Source of the DNA: Actinacidiphila cocklensis
GTDB lineage: Bacteria; Actinomycetota; Actinomycetes; Streptomycetales; Streptomycetaceae
Direction: 5' to 3'
DNA length: 64,000 nucleotides
Assembly (NCBI RefSeq): GCF_907177275.1
Contig: NZ_CAJSLV010000051.1
Span: 82,301 to 146,300 of the forward strand
Below are positions 54,401 through 62,462 of this stretch, piece by piece. A program made the position numbers and the translations under genes. Below the pieces are notes generated by a model. That model searched no databases. It saw nothing but the letters and a program-made list of their open reading frames with translations, and was not told where the DNA came from. How positions within the stretch are numbered: the stretch's first letter is position 1; every line of letters begins with the position of its first letter.

Positions 54401-55964
54401 CGTCCAGCACCACCAGGACGTACGGGTCGGGCCGCATCCGCCCGCCGCCGCTCGCGGCCAGCGCGTCGGCCTTGCGGCGGTCCAGCTCCTGGAGCAGTTC
54501 GGTGACCCGGTGCGCGGTCGCCTCACCGTCGGTGCCGACCAACGCCACGCAGTCCTGGCCCTGTTGGGGCGCCAGATGCGGCAGCCAGTGCGCCCAGCCC
54601 CACGCCTGGGCAGCATCCGGCTCCGACGACAGCAGCACCATCGACAGGTCGCGCGGGCTGTGCAGGACGGCCGCCTGCGCCACCAGCCAGCGTGCGGTGG
54701 CCAGCGCCCTGCCGCGCGGGCCGGCCACCCCGACCACCCCGAGCTCGGGCAGCGGCAGCGGCACGGGCACGTCGTTGACCTGCGGGGGTACCGGGTGCGG
54801 CGCCCCCTCCGGCAGATGCCCCAGCGGCAGCAACTCGATGTCGGCGGGCAGGTCGGCGACCCCGATCCGGAGCCGTAGCGCGTCCGGGTCGGTGATCCGC
54901 CGCTCCCACAGCCGGCGGCGCGGCCCGGTCGCGAACAGCAGGATTTCCGCGGCGTCGGGGAATGCCGCCCGCCGTTCCGCCCGGTCGGTCAGCCTCGCCT
55001 GTTCCAGCGTGATTTCGTGAGCGGCAAGATCCGCCTTGAACTGCTTGGCCGTATTGCGGATACGCTTCTTTCCCTCGCGCGATTCGCTGATCCACTGCCC
55101 GAGCAGCATCACCGGGCTCATCACGCAGAAGAGCAGCATGTACACCTGCTGCACCATGAAATACATCGCCAGTCCGAAAACCAGCGGCACCAGTGCGGCG
55201 ATCGTCTGGAATCTGGCCGACTCGCTCTTTCCCGGCGGCTGCGGGACGTACAAACGCGGGCGTGGCGGCAGGGATTTCAGCCGCGGCGGCCGGTTGTAGG
55301 CGAGACCGCCCTCGCCCATCGGCGACAGATGCGCGTCGGACTCGCTCGGCACATCCAGCACGATGACGGTGCTGCCCGCCCTGACCTGCGCACCTGTCGG
55401 CCACACCCGTTCACCGGTGACCGGTTCGCCCTCCAGCGCCAGCCCGGCGTCCGGTTCCGCGGCCAGCGTCACCCTGCCGTCCGCGCCCACCGACACCCAG
55501 GCCGCCAGCGCCGCCAAGGTGTCGTCGGGGACGGAGACGGTGCAGCGCTGACCTGAACCGACGGTCGCCGTGCCGAGCCCGAGCCGGGCCACCCGGCCGG
55601 CGCCGGGACCCGCGCACACCCGCAACTCGTAGCGCCCCGAAGGCTCTCCCGCGCGCATGAAGGGACCGATCGAGTCGTCGACGGTGACGCGCATGCCGTC
55701 CCGCAGCACGGCCGCGGCCGCTGCCTGCGGATCGCAGCCGACCCCGTCCGCCCACAACTGCGGCGTGCCCGCGTCGGGTTCGTGCATCCCCGGGAAGGCA
55801 AGGACGGTGCCGCCGCCCAACCGCGCCTCGTCGGCCGCCCGTCCGCCACCGGTGGCCCTGGCCAGCGCTGCCGCGACGTCCTCGGCGGTCGCACTGTCGT
55901 CCGCCGTGACGACGACGTCCTGCGCCTCGGCTCCCTGCTGTACGACCGTCACGGTCACCCGCAT
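51480..55964 (-). CDS. EccC/EssC-type FtsK/SpoIIIE ATPase (type VII secretion)
   Basis: 1494 residues. The N-terminal 230 residues contain an FHA-like region (AGRVARLGLGTATVGSG), then two membrane helices (about 255-300). Three FtsK-type ATPase domains follow. Domain 1 has Walker A GTTGAGKSELLQ (about 672-683) and Walker B LVLIIDEFASLV. Domains 2 (GGPRSGRSTAL, about 1020) and 3 (GPQKSGRSTTL, about 1318) have Arg in place of the Walker Lys, so only domain 1 is clearly canonical. This is the motor of a type VII-like secretion system. The ATG at 55962-55964 has GGGAGGGA 8 nt upstream. Other ESX components (EccB, D, E, mycosin) are not in the window. Confidence 0.93.
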   Translation of the reverse strand: MRVTVTVVQQGAEAQDVVVTADDSATAEDVAAALARATGGGRAADEARLGGGTVLAFPGMHEPDAGTPQLWADGVGCDPQAAAAAVLRDGMRVTVDDSIGPFMRAGEPSGRYELRVCAGPGAGRVARLGLGTATVGSGQRCTVSVPDDTLAALAAWVSVGADGRVTLAAEPDAGLALEGEPVTGERVWPTGAQVRAGSTVIVLDVPSESDAHLSPMGEGGLAYNRPPRLKSLPPRPRLYVPQPPGKSESARFQTIAALVPLVFGLAMYFMVQQVYMLLFCVMSPVMLLGQWISESREGKKRIRNTAKQFKADLAAHEITLEQARLTDRAERRAAFPDAAEILLFATGPRRRLWERRITDPDALRLRIGVADLPADIELLPLGHLPEGAPHPVPPQVNDVPVPLPLPELGVVGVAGPRGRALATARWLVAQAAVLHSPRDLSMVLLSSEPDAAQAWGWAHWLPHLAPQQGQDCVALVGTDGEATAHRVTELLQELDRRKADALAASGGGRMRPDPYVLVVLDGARLLRRTPGVPQLLQEGPRFGIYALCLDQDERLLPEEVRAAVCWAPQDGSRVHLRGAGLEVLGDVLADQVGVDWCHLVARSLAPVRDVSRDDADSALPTSARLLDLLGMPDPTGQDVAAVWQRGGSSTAAPIGVGADGTFVLDIRRDGPHALVAGTTGAGKSELLQTVITSLAVVNRPDALNFVLIDYKGGSAFQDCARLPHTVGMVSDLDAHLTERALASLAAELHHRETILFAAGTKDIEDYNDARRLRTELEPMPRLVLIIDEFASLVAELPDFVAGLVDIARRGRSLGVHLVLATQRPAGVVSADIRANTNLRIALRVTDADESRDVIDAPDSGAIAKSTPGRAYVRSGAQSLVGVQSARIGGRRPARGQQRAKAAVQSLGWTALGRPLPRGADDDGDDGTMVTDLAVLVDAIRDAAELLGLPAPRKPWLDPLPEQVTVAELAGVGASGSGTSGGSGRAWQDVVPVAYGLTDLPAQQARAPLAVDVVHGEHVLIVGGPRSGRSTALRTFAGSLARDASPQDVHLYGIDCGANALLPLVSLPHCGAVVTRDQPERLARLLDRLSAEVSRRQQLLAMRGASSAAEQRAMAATPEERLPWMVLLLDNWEGYTSTFEAYNYGKLIEGANRLFREGAAAGLKVVMTADRSGFNGQISSVFADKLILRMADPNDYTTGGLSAREVPKAMPSGRALRPTDRGVQESQIALLAPEPSGQAQVEALQRIARRAAEYYRQLPRRTRPMRVDALPPRITVAEAMALETDFTPPSPLWALLGVGGDELQPLGVDLQEAGPGFVIAGPQKSGRSTTLITAARSLLAGGVPVVLVTPRRSPLRELAAERGVLGVLGADASQDDLKELTAKAEGGPYVVVVDDGELIYDTPLDAALEAVVKSGLDGDHALIAAGNADQMGSQYRGFLVEARRSRNGLLLAPQGSTEGDLFNVRLPRDVGGGPTGRGLLVRGGELVQIQAVGPS

Positions 55965-56361
55965 GGGACGATCCCTCCCCGTCGCGGCCGGCCCCCGCCG
56001 GCCGCCGAATCCCGGCCCCGCCCGACCCGGCGCACCCGTCCCTGGAGGCTATCCGCCCCCCGAAACATCACGTAACCCCCTTTGATGCGCGGCCGATGTG
56101 AGCAATTGGTGAACGTATCGGCGAAACCGCCCCGGTACCGCCGTACCGGCTCGGGCCGCCAACACCGCCATCCTGCCGGGGGTGTGCGGAACTGTTGCAC
56201 GGCTGTATCTCGCTTGTCGCGCAACACTCCTTGAGGGGGTTTATCCGGCGCTGATAGCGTGCCGAGTCTTGACATCGGCAACGGGGCGACGCCGGAACGG
56301 AATGCTGTGGCCACCCCTCGAACGCCGATTTCGACGCACGCCGGCCGACGGGGGCAGTCAC
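55965..56361. other. 397-bp divergent promoter region between the EccC-type gene and the Tad operon
   Basis: The left part is the 5' region of the leftward EccC-type gene and has a GTTACGTGATG motif near 56066. The right part has the Tad promoter (56231-56260). Frames crossing 56182-56361 exist, but the region lacks the third-position bias of the coding sequence that follows. Confidence 0.5.
56231..56260 (+). promoter_or_regulatory. Promoter of the Tad operon
   Basis: TTGAGG (56231-56236) and TAGCGT (56255-56260) are 18 bp apart, a good vegetative-type match. The 5' UTR to the GTG at 56362 would be about 95 nt. Confidence 0.6.
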
Positions 56362-57129
56362 GTGAGGACCAGGGATCGTTCGAGTGCCGGCGGCGGTGCG
56401 GGCCGCCCGCCAGGCGTACCCGCACCGGCACTCGGAGTGCCGGGCGGTGAACGCCTGCCGGTCGCGCCGAGGGAGCGCAAGCCGGCGCTGGCCGCGCTCG
56501 CCGTACTGCTCATCCTGCTGGGGGCGCTCGGCGCCACCGTGATGGTGATGCGGGCGGGCGACAAGGTCTCGTACGTGGAGATCACCCAGCCGATCGCGGC
56601 GGGCGACCAGATACCCGAGTCCGCGATCCGCGAGGTCATGCTCTCGGAGAACACCGGACTCGGCCTGATCCGCTGGGAGCAGCGCGGCGACCTGGTCGAG
56701 AACTACCGGGCCGCGGTCACGCTCGTACCGGAGTCGATCCTCTCCAACCAGATGATCACCACCAAGGACAACGTCCTCACCGCGGGCAAGTCCCTGGTCG
56801 GACTGTCGCTCAAGGACGGGCAGTTCCCCAAGGGCGCCATCAGCGTCGGCGACACCGTCGCCGCGTACGTCGTCGGAAACGACGCCGCGAAGGGCCAGAA
56901 CGGCGCTGCGACCAGCGGGACTTCGGGCGACACCGCGGGCACCCCGCGCGACACCCTGATCAGCAACCGGCTGATCGTGAAGTCGATCAGCTCCGACAGC
57001 TCCGACCTCGGCACCGGCGACACCAACGTCACGGTGATCGCCGACACCTCGGCCGTCGGCCCGCTGACCATCGCGGCCTCCGCCAACAACGTCGCCCTGG
57101 TCCGCATCCCGCCCGCCGGCGGGAACTGA
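56362..57129 (+). CDS. SAF-domain protein (CpaB/RcpC-like), first gene of the Tad operon
   Basis: 255 residues. A Gly/Pro-rich cytoplasmic leader (1-45) and one membrane helix (ALAALAVLLILLGALGATVMV) precede an SAF domain (VSYVEITQPIAAGDQIPESAIREV). SAF domains in CpaB/RcpC are thought to bind cell-wall glycan in Tad secretion. The end is a low-complexity Ser/Asp/Thr region. GTG 56362 is chosen; an ATG at 56302 would add 20 residues. The ParA-like gene starts 19 bp after the stop. Confidence 0.82.
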   Translation: MRTRDRSSAGGGAGRPPGVPAPALGVPGGERLPVAPRERKPALAALAVLLILLGALGATVMVMRAGDKVSYVEITQPIAAGDQIPESAIREVMLSENTGLGLIRWEQRGDLVENYRAAVTLVPESILSNQMITTKDNVLTAGKSLVGLSLKDGQFPKGAISVGDTVAAYVVGNDAAKGQNGAATSGTSGDTAGTPRDTLISNRLIVKSISSDSSDLGTGDTNVTVIADTSAVGPLTIAASANNVALVRIPPAGGN

Positions 57130-57148
57130 GCGAGCGGCGGACCACGTC

Positions 57149-57949
57149 ATGGCACTGATCGCCATCGCCGCCGACAAGGGCTCGCCCGGCGTCACCACCA
57201 CGGCACTCGCGCTGGCCGCGGTGTGGCCGCGCCGTGCGCTGCTGGCGGAGACCGACCCGGCAGGCGGCGACCTCGTCTACCGCTCCCGGGGCGCCCACGG
57301 CGGCGTCCTCGACCCCAACGTCGGACTGCTGTCGCTGGCCGCCACCGCCAGGAAGGGCCTGGCCGCCGAGCAGTTGTGGGACCACGCGCAGCCGCTCAAC
57401 GGCGGGCTCGACGTCCTGGTCGGCATCGGCGGCGCCGAACAGGCCGCAGGACTCACCGGGTTGTGGCCGATGCTCGGCCAGGCCTTCGCCACGCTGGCCG
57501 AGTCGCCCAACGGCGCCGCCGACGTCATCGCCGACTGCGGCAGGATCGGCGGCGACACACCCGCACTCGGGATGCTCTCGCACGCCGCCCTGGTGCTGCT
57601 GATCGCCAGGACGGAGGCGGAGCACCTGGCGCGGGTCAGGGACCGGGCCGGCGCGCTGTCCGCCAAGCTGCACGGATCGCAGCGCGGCGCCGCCGCCCTC
57701 GGCTACCCGCCGATCGGCGTCGTCCTGATATCCGACCCCGGGCACAGCGCACGCATCGCCGCCCAGGCCAACGAGATGCTGGTCGCCTCGCAGATCGCCG
57801 CGCGGGTCGTCGGCACCCTCGCCCACGACCAGGCCGGCGCCGAGATGCTGGGCGGCCGCCGCCGCGGCCGGCTCGACAAGTCCCTGCTGATCCGCTCCGC
57901 CCGGCAGATCGCCGCCGACGTACCCCAGCGGTACGGAGTCTTCCGATGA
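57149..57949 (+). CDS. ParA/CpaE-like protein with degenerate Walker A
   Basis: 266 residues of the MinD/ParA fold. The P-loop reads KGSPGVTTTALAL (from residue 10), where canonical members have KGGxGKTT: Val15 replaces the conserved lysine, although the signature Lys10 is kept. The ETDPAGGDLVYR region and VIADCGRIGGD (Walker-B-like) are recognisable. It may bind nucleotide without hydrolysing it and could place the pilus machine, as CpaE does; both are inference. Its end overlaps tadA by ATGA. Confidence 0.87.
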   Translation: MALIAIAADKGSPGVTTTALALAAVWPRRALLAETDPAGGDLVYRSRGAHGGVLDPNVGLLSLAATARKGLAAEQLWDHAQPLNGGLDVLVGIGGAEQAAGLTGLWPMLGQAFATLAESPNGAADVIADCGRIGGDTPALGMLSHAALVLLIARTEAEHLARVRDRAGALSAKLHGSQRGAAALGYPPIGVVLISDPGHSARIAAQANEMLVASQIAARVVGTLAHDQAGAEMLGGRRRGRLDKSLLIRSARQIAADVPQRYGVFR

Positions 57950-59253
57950 GCGAGATCGACCACCAGCTGGTCAAGCGGTTCCGGCAGGAGGCCGGCGACC
58001 GTATCGCCGAGCAGCGCCGGCTCGACCAGGTCGCCGGCGAGATCGCCATGTCGGCGGAGGACGAGCGGCAGTTCGCCCGGGCGATCATCGCCCAGATCCT
58101 GGAGGACTACGCGCGCGCCGAGATCACCGTCGGCCGCACCCCGCCCGACGCGGTCGCCGAGGAGGCCTACGCGGCGGCCGTGCACGCGGCGCTCTTCGGC
58201 GTCGGCCGGCTGCAACCGCTGCTGGACGACCCGGAAGTGGAGAACATCGACATCAACGGCTGCGACCAGGTGTTCGTCGGGTACGCCGACGGCCGCGAGG
58301 TCCAGGTCGATCCGGTGGCCGAGTCCGATGAGGAACTCGTCGAGCTGATCCAGGTGCTGGGCGCCTACTCCGGGCTGTCCTCGCGCCCGTTCGACTCCGC
58401 CAACCCGCAGCTCGACCTGCGGCTGCCCGACGGATCGCGGCTTTCCGCGGTGATGGACGTGACCCGGCGCCCGGCGCTGTCCATCCGCCGTGCCCGCCTC
58501 GGCAAGGTCTTCCTCGCCGACCTGGTCGGGAACCACACACTGACACCCGAGTTGGGCAGCTTCCTGTCGGCGGCGGTTCTCGCCCGCAAGAACGTGATGA
58601 TCGCCGGCGCCACCAACGCGGGCAAGACCACGCTGCTGCGGGCGCTGGCGAACGTCATCGCGCCGCACGAGCGCCTGATCACCGTCGAGCGGGCACTCGA
58701 ACTCGGCCTCGACCAGTTCCCCGAACTGCACCCCAACGTGGTGACGTTCGAGGAGCGGCTGCCCAACTCCGAGGGCCAGGGAGCCATCTCGATGGCGGAG
58801 CTGGTTCGCCGCTCGCTGCGCATGAACCCCTCCCGGGTCATCGTCGGCGAGGTGCTCGGCGACGAGATCGTCACCATGCTCAACGCCATGTCGCAGGGCA
58901 ACGACGGCTCGCTGTCCACCATCCACGCCAACAGCTCGGCCGAGGTCTTCAACCGCATCTCCACCTACGCCCTCCAGGCGCGCGAACGGCTGCCGGTGGA
59001 GGCCTCGCAGATGCTCGTCGCGGGCGCGATCGACTTCGTCGTCTTCGTCCAGCGCCGCAACGACTACCAGCACGGCGGCACCCTGCGCCGCGTCGTCACC
59101 TCGGTCCGCGAGGTCAACGGCGTGGACGGCAGGGTCCTTTCCAGCGAGGTCTTCGCCGAGGGCCGCGACGGTGTGGCGATGCCGCACGCGCCGCTGTCCT
59201 GCCTCGACGAACTCCTCGCATGCGGCTACCAGCCCACGGGGGTGTGGCGGTGA
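57946..59253 (+). CDS. tadA: TadA/CpaF-type secretion ATPase
   Basis: 435 residues. It powers pilus assembly as a hexameric ATPase. Walker A is GATNAGKTTLLRAL (about 219-232), Walker B VIVGEVLGDEIVTM (about 298-311) and the His box STIHANSSAEVFNR (about 324). The N-terminal 70 residues are charged and helical. The ATG 57946 overlaps the ParA-like stop (ATGA) and its stop overlaps the tadB start by one base, so the genes are translationally coupled. Confidence 0.95.
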   Translation: MSEIDHQLVKRFRQEAGDRIAEQRRLDQVAGEIAMSAEDERQFARAIIAQILEDYARAEITVGRTPPDAVAEEAYAAAVHAALFGVGRLQPLLDDPEVENIDINGCDQVFVGYADGREVQVDPVAESDEELVELIQVLGAYSGLSSRPFDSANPQLDLRLPDGSRLSAVMDVTRRPALSIRRARLGKVFLADLVGNHTLTPELGSFLSAAVLARKNVMIAGATNAGKTTLLRALANVIAPHERLITVERALELGLDQFPELHPNVVTFEERLPNSEGQGAISMAELVRRSLRMNPSRVIVGEVLGDEIVTMLNAMSQGNDGSLSTIHANSSAEVFNRISTYALQARERLPVEASQMLVAGAIDFVVFVQRRNDYQHGGTLRRVVTSVREVNGVDGRVLSSEVFAEGRDGVAMPHAPLSCLDELLACGYQPTGVWR

Positions 59254-60158
59254 TGACCGGGGTCTTCTCCTTGTCCGTGATGTACGGACTCCTCGCCGGA
59301 GCGCTGGCCGGCGGCGGTGTGGCGCTTCTCGTGGTCGCGATCCGCGGCTGGGCGCCCAAACCCGAGGTGGCGGGCCAGACGTCCGCCGACCGAGCCTCCG
59401 AACTGGTGCGCTTCCTGTCGCAGCGCGGCTCCGTCGCCGCGGTCGCCGGCCTCGCCGTCATGGGCCTGACCCGCTGGGCGGTGCTCGGCGTCGCGACCGC
59501 CCTGCTGGTCTTCACCTGGGACCGGCTCTTCGGCGGCGCCGCGGAGGAGCGCGCCGCCATGAAGCGCGTGGAGGCGCTGGCCTCCTGGACCGAGTCGCTG
59601 CGCGACACCATCGCGGGAGCCGTCGGCCTCGAACAGGCCATCCCCGCCTCGGCCCGCGCCGCGGCACCCGCGTTGCGCAGCCATCTGGAGTCGCTGGTCG
59701 ACCGGTTGCGGTCGCGCACCCCGCTGCCAGACGCGCTCCAGCACCTCGCCGACGAGATCAACGACGCCTCGGCCGACATCATCATCGCCGCCCTGATCCT
59801 CAACTCCCGCCTGCGCGGACCGGGTCTGCGCGACGTGCTGGGCGCGCTGGCCAAGTCGGCCCGCGAGGAGGTGGACATGCGGCATCGGGTGATGGCGCAG
59901 CGGGCCAGCACCCGGCGCAGCGTGCAGATCGTCGTCATCGTCTCGGTGGTCGTCGTCCTCGCCCTGGCGATCTTCAACCGCAGCTTCGTCAAGCCGTACG
60001 GCACCCTGGTCGGCCAACTGGTGCTGGCCGTGGTGTGCGCCCTGTTCGCTGGCGGCTTCTGGTGGCTGCGCAGCCTGTCGAAGGTCGAGACGCCCGCGCG
60101 CTTCCTGGTCCACTCGCCGGAACCGCACTACCCGCGGCAGGAGGTGGGACACCCGTGA
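59253..60158 (+). CDS. tadB: TadB-like inner membrane protein (type II secretion F family)
   Basis: 301 residues. Helices near 10-30, 60-80, 225-245 and 255-275 surround the T2SF cytoplasmic domain (RVEALASWTESLRDTIAGAVGLEQAI; RGPGLRDVLGALAKSAREEV). It forms the membrane platform with TadC. The ATG 59253 overlaps the tadA stop by one base; GTG 59250 is an alternative. The last codons overlap tadC as GTGA. Confidence 0.9.
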   Translation: MTGVFSLSVMYGLLAGALAGGGVALLVVAIRGWAPKPEVAGQTSADRASELVRFLSQRGSVAAVAGLAVMGLTRWAVLGVATALLVFTWDRLFGGAAEERAAMKRVEALASWTESLRDTIAGAVGLEQAIPASARAAAPALRSHLESLVDRLRSRTPLPDALQHLADEINDASADIIIAALILNSRLRGPGLRDVLGALAKSAREEVDMRHRVMAQRASTRRSVQIVVIVSVVVVLALAIFNRSFVKPYGTLVGQLVLAVVCALFAGGFWWLRSLSKVETPARFLVHSPEPHYPRQEVGHP

Positions 60159-61060
60159 ACGTCATCGCACTGTCCGCACTGCTCGGCGCGATCACAGGAC
60201 TGGGCGTCTTCGCCCTGATCAAAGCGCTCGCCCCGGGCCGCCGCAGCGCCGCGTCGACCATCGCGGAGATCGACGCGCTGCGGGCGGCGGGACCCGCCTC
60301 AGGTCCCGCACCGCGCGCCACCGACCTGCGCGGCAGGATCGGCCAGCGGGTCGCCGCCTTCTACCTCGAACAGGGCTGGGAGATGCGCTCGTTGCGCGCC
60401 GACCTGGCCGTGCTCGAGCGCAGCTGGGAAGGCTTCCTCGCCACCAAGATCCTGCTGTCCGCCACCGGGCTGGTCTTCGGCCCGTTCCTCTTCGCCGTCG
60501 TCTGGCAACTGGGCTTCGGCGTCAGCCCGATCGTGCCGGTCTGGCTCGCGCTGGCCTGCGCGGCGCTCTTCTTCTTCCTGCCCGACGTCGAAGTGCGCCG
60601 CGACGCCGCCGACCGGCGCAAGGACCTGCGGCGGGTGATCGGCGCGTATCTGGACCTGGTCGCGATGAACCTGGCCGGCGGGCGCGGACTTCCCGAGGCG
60701 CTGATGACCGCCGCCGAGGTCAGCGACGGCTGGGCGCTGGTCCGTATCCGCAGCTGCCTGGCCGACGCCCGGATCACCGGCATCAGCCAGTGGGTCGCGC
60801 TCGGCCGGCTCGGCGCCGAGCTGGGCGTCGAGGAACTGCAGGACCTGTCCGTCGCGTTGGGCCTGGTCGCCGACGACGGCGCCAAGGTCCGCGAGTCGCT
60901 GGCCTCCCGCGCGGAGACCATGCGGCACCGCGAACTCGCCGAGATCGAGGGGTCGGCGGGCGAGAACTCGCAGTCCATGCTCGTGGCGCAGCTGATGCTC
61001 GCCGCGGGATTCCTGGTCTTCCTGATCTTCCCGGCCGCCATGCGCGTCTTCCAGGCCTGA
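60155..61060 (+). CDS. tadC: TadC-like inner membrane protein (type II secretion F family)
   Basis: 301 residues, the partner of TadB. The T2SF domain has YLDLVAMNLAGGRGLPEALMTAAEV and EELQDLSVALGLVADDGAKV, and a C-terminal helix ends MRVFQA. The start is GTG 60155 (GTGA overlap with tadB), with GGAGGTGGG upstream. It is followed by a 146-bp repeat-rich spacer before the pilin gene. Confidence 0.9.
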   Translation: MNVIALSALLGAITGLGVFALIKALAPGRRSAASTIAEIDALRAAGPASGPAPRATDLRGRIGQRVAAFYLEQGWEMRSLRADLAVLERSWEGFLATKILLSATGLVFGPFLFAVVWQLGFGVSPIVPVWLALACAALFFFLPDVEVRRDAADRRKDLRRVIGAYLDLVAMNLAGGRGLPEALMTAAEVSDGWALVRIRSCLADARITGISQWVALGRLGAELGVEELQDLSVALGLVADDGAKVRESLASRAETMRHRELAEIEGSAGENSQSMLVAQLMLAAGFLVFLIFPAAMRVFQA

Positions 61061-61090
61061 CCCTTCCGCAAGAGCGCCACCCGTTCGTGA

Positions 61091-61190
61091 ACGAAGCCGT
61101 AGCCGAGGCCGCAGGGAAGCCGGGGCCGACGCCGTACCGCAGCCGCAGCCGTAGCCGTAGTTGACCGAAGCCGTAGCCAGAGTCGCAGCC
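61091..61190. repeat. Degenerate GTAGCC/GCAGCC repeat upstream of the pilin gene
   Basis: Hexamer-like units AGCCGT, AGCCGC and GTAGCC repeat irregularly between tadC and the Flp-like gene; the densest part is 61132-61160. Confidence 0.6.
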
Positions 61191-61206
61191 AGAAAGGAAC
61201 CGGACC

Positions 61207-61452
61207 ATGAACCGTCCCAATCCCCTTGCCAGAGCGACCGACCCGGTCGTCGCCTTCGTCCGCAGGCGGATCGCCTGGGCCAGGAGCGAGGGCCGCAGCG
61301 TCGGTGCCTCCGCCGTGGAGTGGGTGATCATCTCCGCCATCGTGGCGGCGCTGGTCGCCGGTATCGGCGTGGCCATCAGCAAGGCCCTCGACACCAAGAA
61401 GGACAGCGTCACCAGCTGCATCGACAAGGCGTCGAAGGACACCAGCTGCTGA
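61207..61452 (+). CDS. Flp-like type IVb prepilin
   Basis: 81 residues. A basic 33-residue leader ends in Gly33, the predicted cleavage point, and the mature start ASAVEWVIISAIVAALVAG has Glu at +5 (Glu38) as in Flp pilins. A hydrophobic helix and a short tail with two cysteines (SCIDK, TSC end) follow; the Cys pair could be a disulphide. It should be the pilus subunit. The ATG 61207 has AAAGGA upstream. Short tandem repeats lie on both sides. Confidence 0.85.
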   Translation: MNRPNPLARATDPVVAFVRRRIAWARSEGRSVGASAVEWVIISAIVAALVAGIGVAISKALDTKKDSVTSCIDKASKDTSC

Positions 61453-61475
61453 GCCGGACCGGGCGGTGCCGGGTG

Positions 61476-61511
61476 GAACCGTAGCGAACCGTACTGAACC
61501 GTACTGATCCG
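61476..61511. repeat. Tandem decamer GAACCGTACT after the pilin gene
   Basis: About three units: GGAACCGTAGC, GAACCGTACT and GAACCGTACT, then a partial GATCCG. They end about 24 bp before the TadE gene. Confidence 0.75.
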
Positions 61512-61534
61512 ACGGGGGAGATGAGCTGACGGGG

Positions 61535-61999
61535 ATGAGCACCCTGCATGCGTACCGCCGCGCCCTGCGCGGCCGGTTCGCCGCCGCGCGCGGCGACAGC
61601 GGCGTCGGCCGGCGTACGGCGGACGACCGCGGCATGACCGCGATCGAGTTCGTTTTCCTGACACCGATCATCTTCGGGGTCATCTTCCTGACCGTGCAGT
61701 TCGCGATGTACTACTTCGCCGCGCACGTCGCGCAGGCCGCTGCGCGGGCCGGGGCTCGGGAGGCCCGCGCGCAGGCGGCCGTGCACGACGACTGGCAGGA
61801 CCGGGCGCGTGCCAAGGCCGACGGCTACATCGACCAGCTCGGCGGCAGCCTGCTCACCTCGCACGAGGTCGGCGTCCGGCGGGACGGGGACAACGTCAGC
61901 GTCGAGGTCGTCGGGCACGTGCCGTCGATCCTCGGCATCGGGATCACCGTGGACGAGCGGTCGCAGGGGCCGATCGAACGCTTCGTGCAGGGCGGGTGA
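61535..61999 (+). CDS. TadE-like pseudopilin
   Basis: 154 residues. The prepilin signal is Gly33, then MTAIEFVFLTPIIFGVIFL with Glu at +5 (Glu38), the layout of TadE/TadF minor pilins processed by a TadV-type peptidase. The C-terminal part is an extracytoplasmic strand-rich domain (SLLTSHEVGVRRDGDNVSVEV). The ATG is supported by its position after the ATGAGC run upstream. The operon order matches other Tad loci. Confidence 0.9.
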   Translation: MSTLHAYRRALRGRFAAARGDSGVGRRTADDRGMTAIEFVFLTPIIFGVIFLTVQFAMYYFAAHVAQAAARAGAREARAQAAVHDDWQDRARAKADGYIDQLGGSLLTSHEVGVRRDGDNVSVEVVGHVPSILGIGITVDERSQGPIERFVQGG

Positions 62000-62006
62000 G
62001 GCGCGG

Positions 62007-62462
62007 ATGGGCACAGTGACGGCCGCGGCCGCCCGGCTGCGGCGGCGGGCACACACGGCGGGACCCGGGCCGGACGCGGGGATCTCGACGATCGAGATCG
62101 TGATCCTGGCGCCGCTGCTGATCCTCTTCATCCTGGTGCTCGTCGCCTTCGGCCAACTGGTCGACGGGCGGGGCGCGCTGGACGGCGCCGCGCGCGACGC
62201 CGCCAGGGCCGGTTCGCTCCAGGGGGAGCGCGACGCCGCCGACCGGGCCGCGCTGGAGGCCGCGACCAACGACCTCCAGGGAATCTGCGAGGGCACGGTG
62301 CACATGACCACCGACGGCACCAACTGGACCGCACAGGGCGGACGTTACGCCGTCCAGCTGTCCTGTACGGTGCGCGGTCTGGCGGTGGTCGGCCTCGACA
62401 TCCCCACCACCATGAGCAGCCAGTTCGCCGCACCGCTCGACCCCTACCGGAGGTACGAGTGA
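62007..62462 (+). CDS. Second TadE/TadF-like pseudopilin
   Basis: 151 residues. The leader ends at Gly25, followed by ISTIEIVILAPLLILFILVLV with Glu at +5. The C-terminal domain has two Cys (GICEG, LSCTV). It starts 8 bp after the first TadE-like gene and overlaps the next gene by GTGA. It is likely a minor pilin working with the other two. Confidence 0.88.
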   Translation: MGTVTAAAARLRRRAHTAGPGPDAGISTIEIVILAPLLILFILVLVAFGQLVDGRGALDGAARDAARAGSLQGERDAADRAALEAATNDLQGICEGTVHMTTDGTNWTAQGGRYAVQLSCTVRGLAVVGLDIPTTMSSQFAAPLDPYRRYE

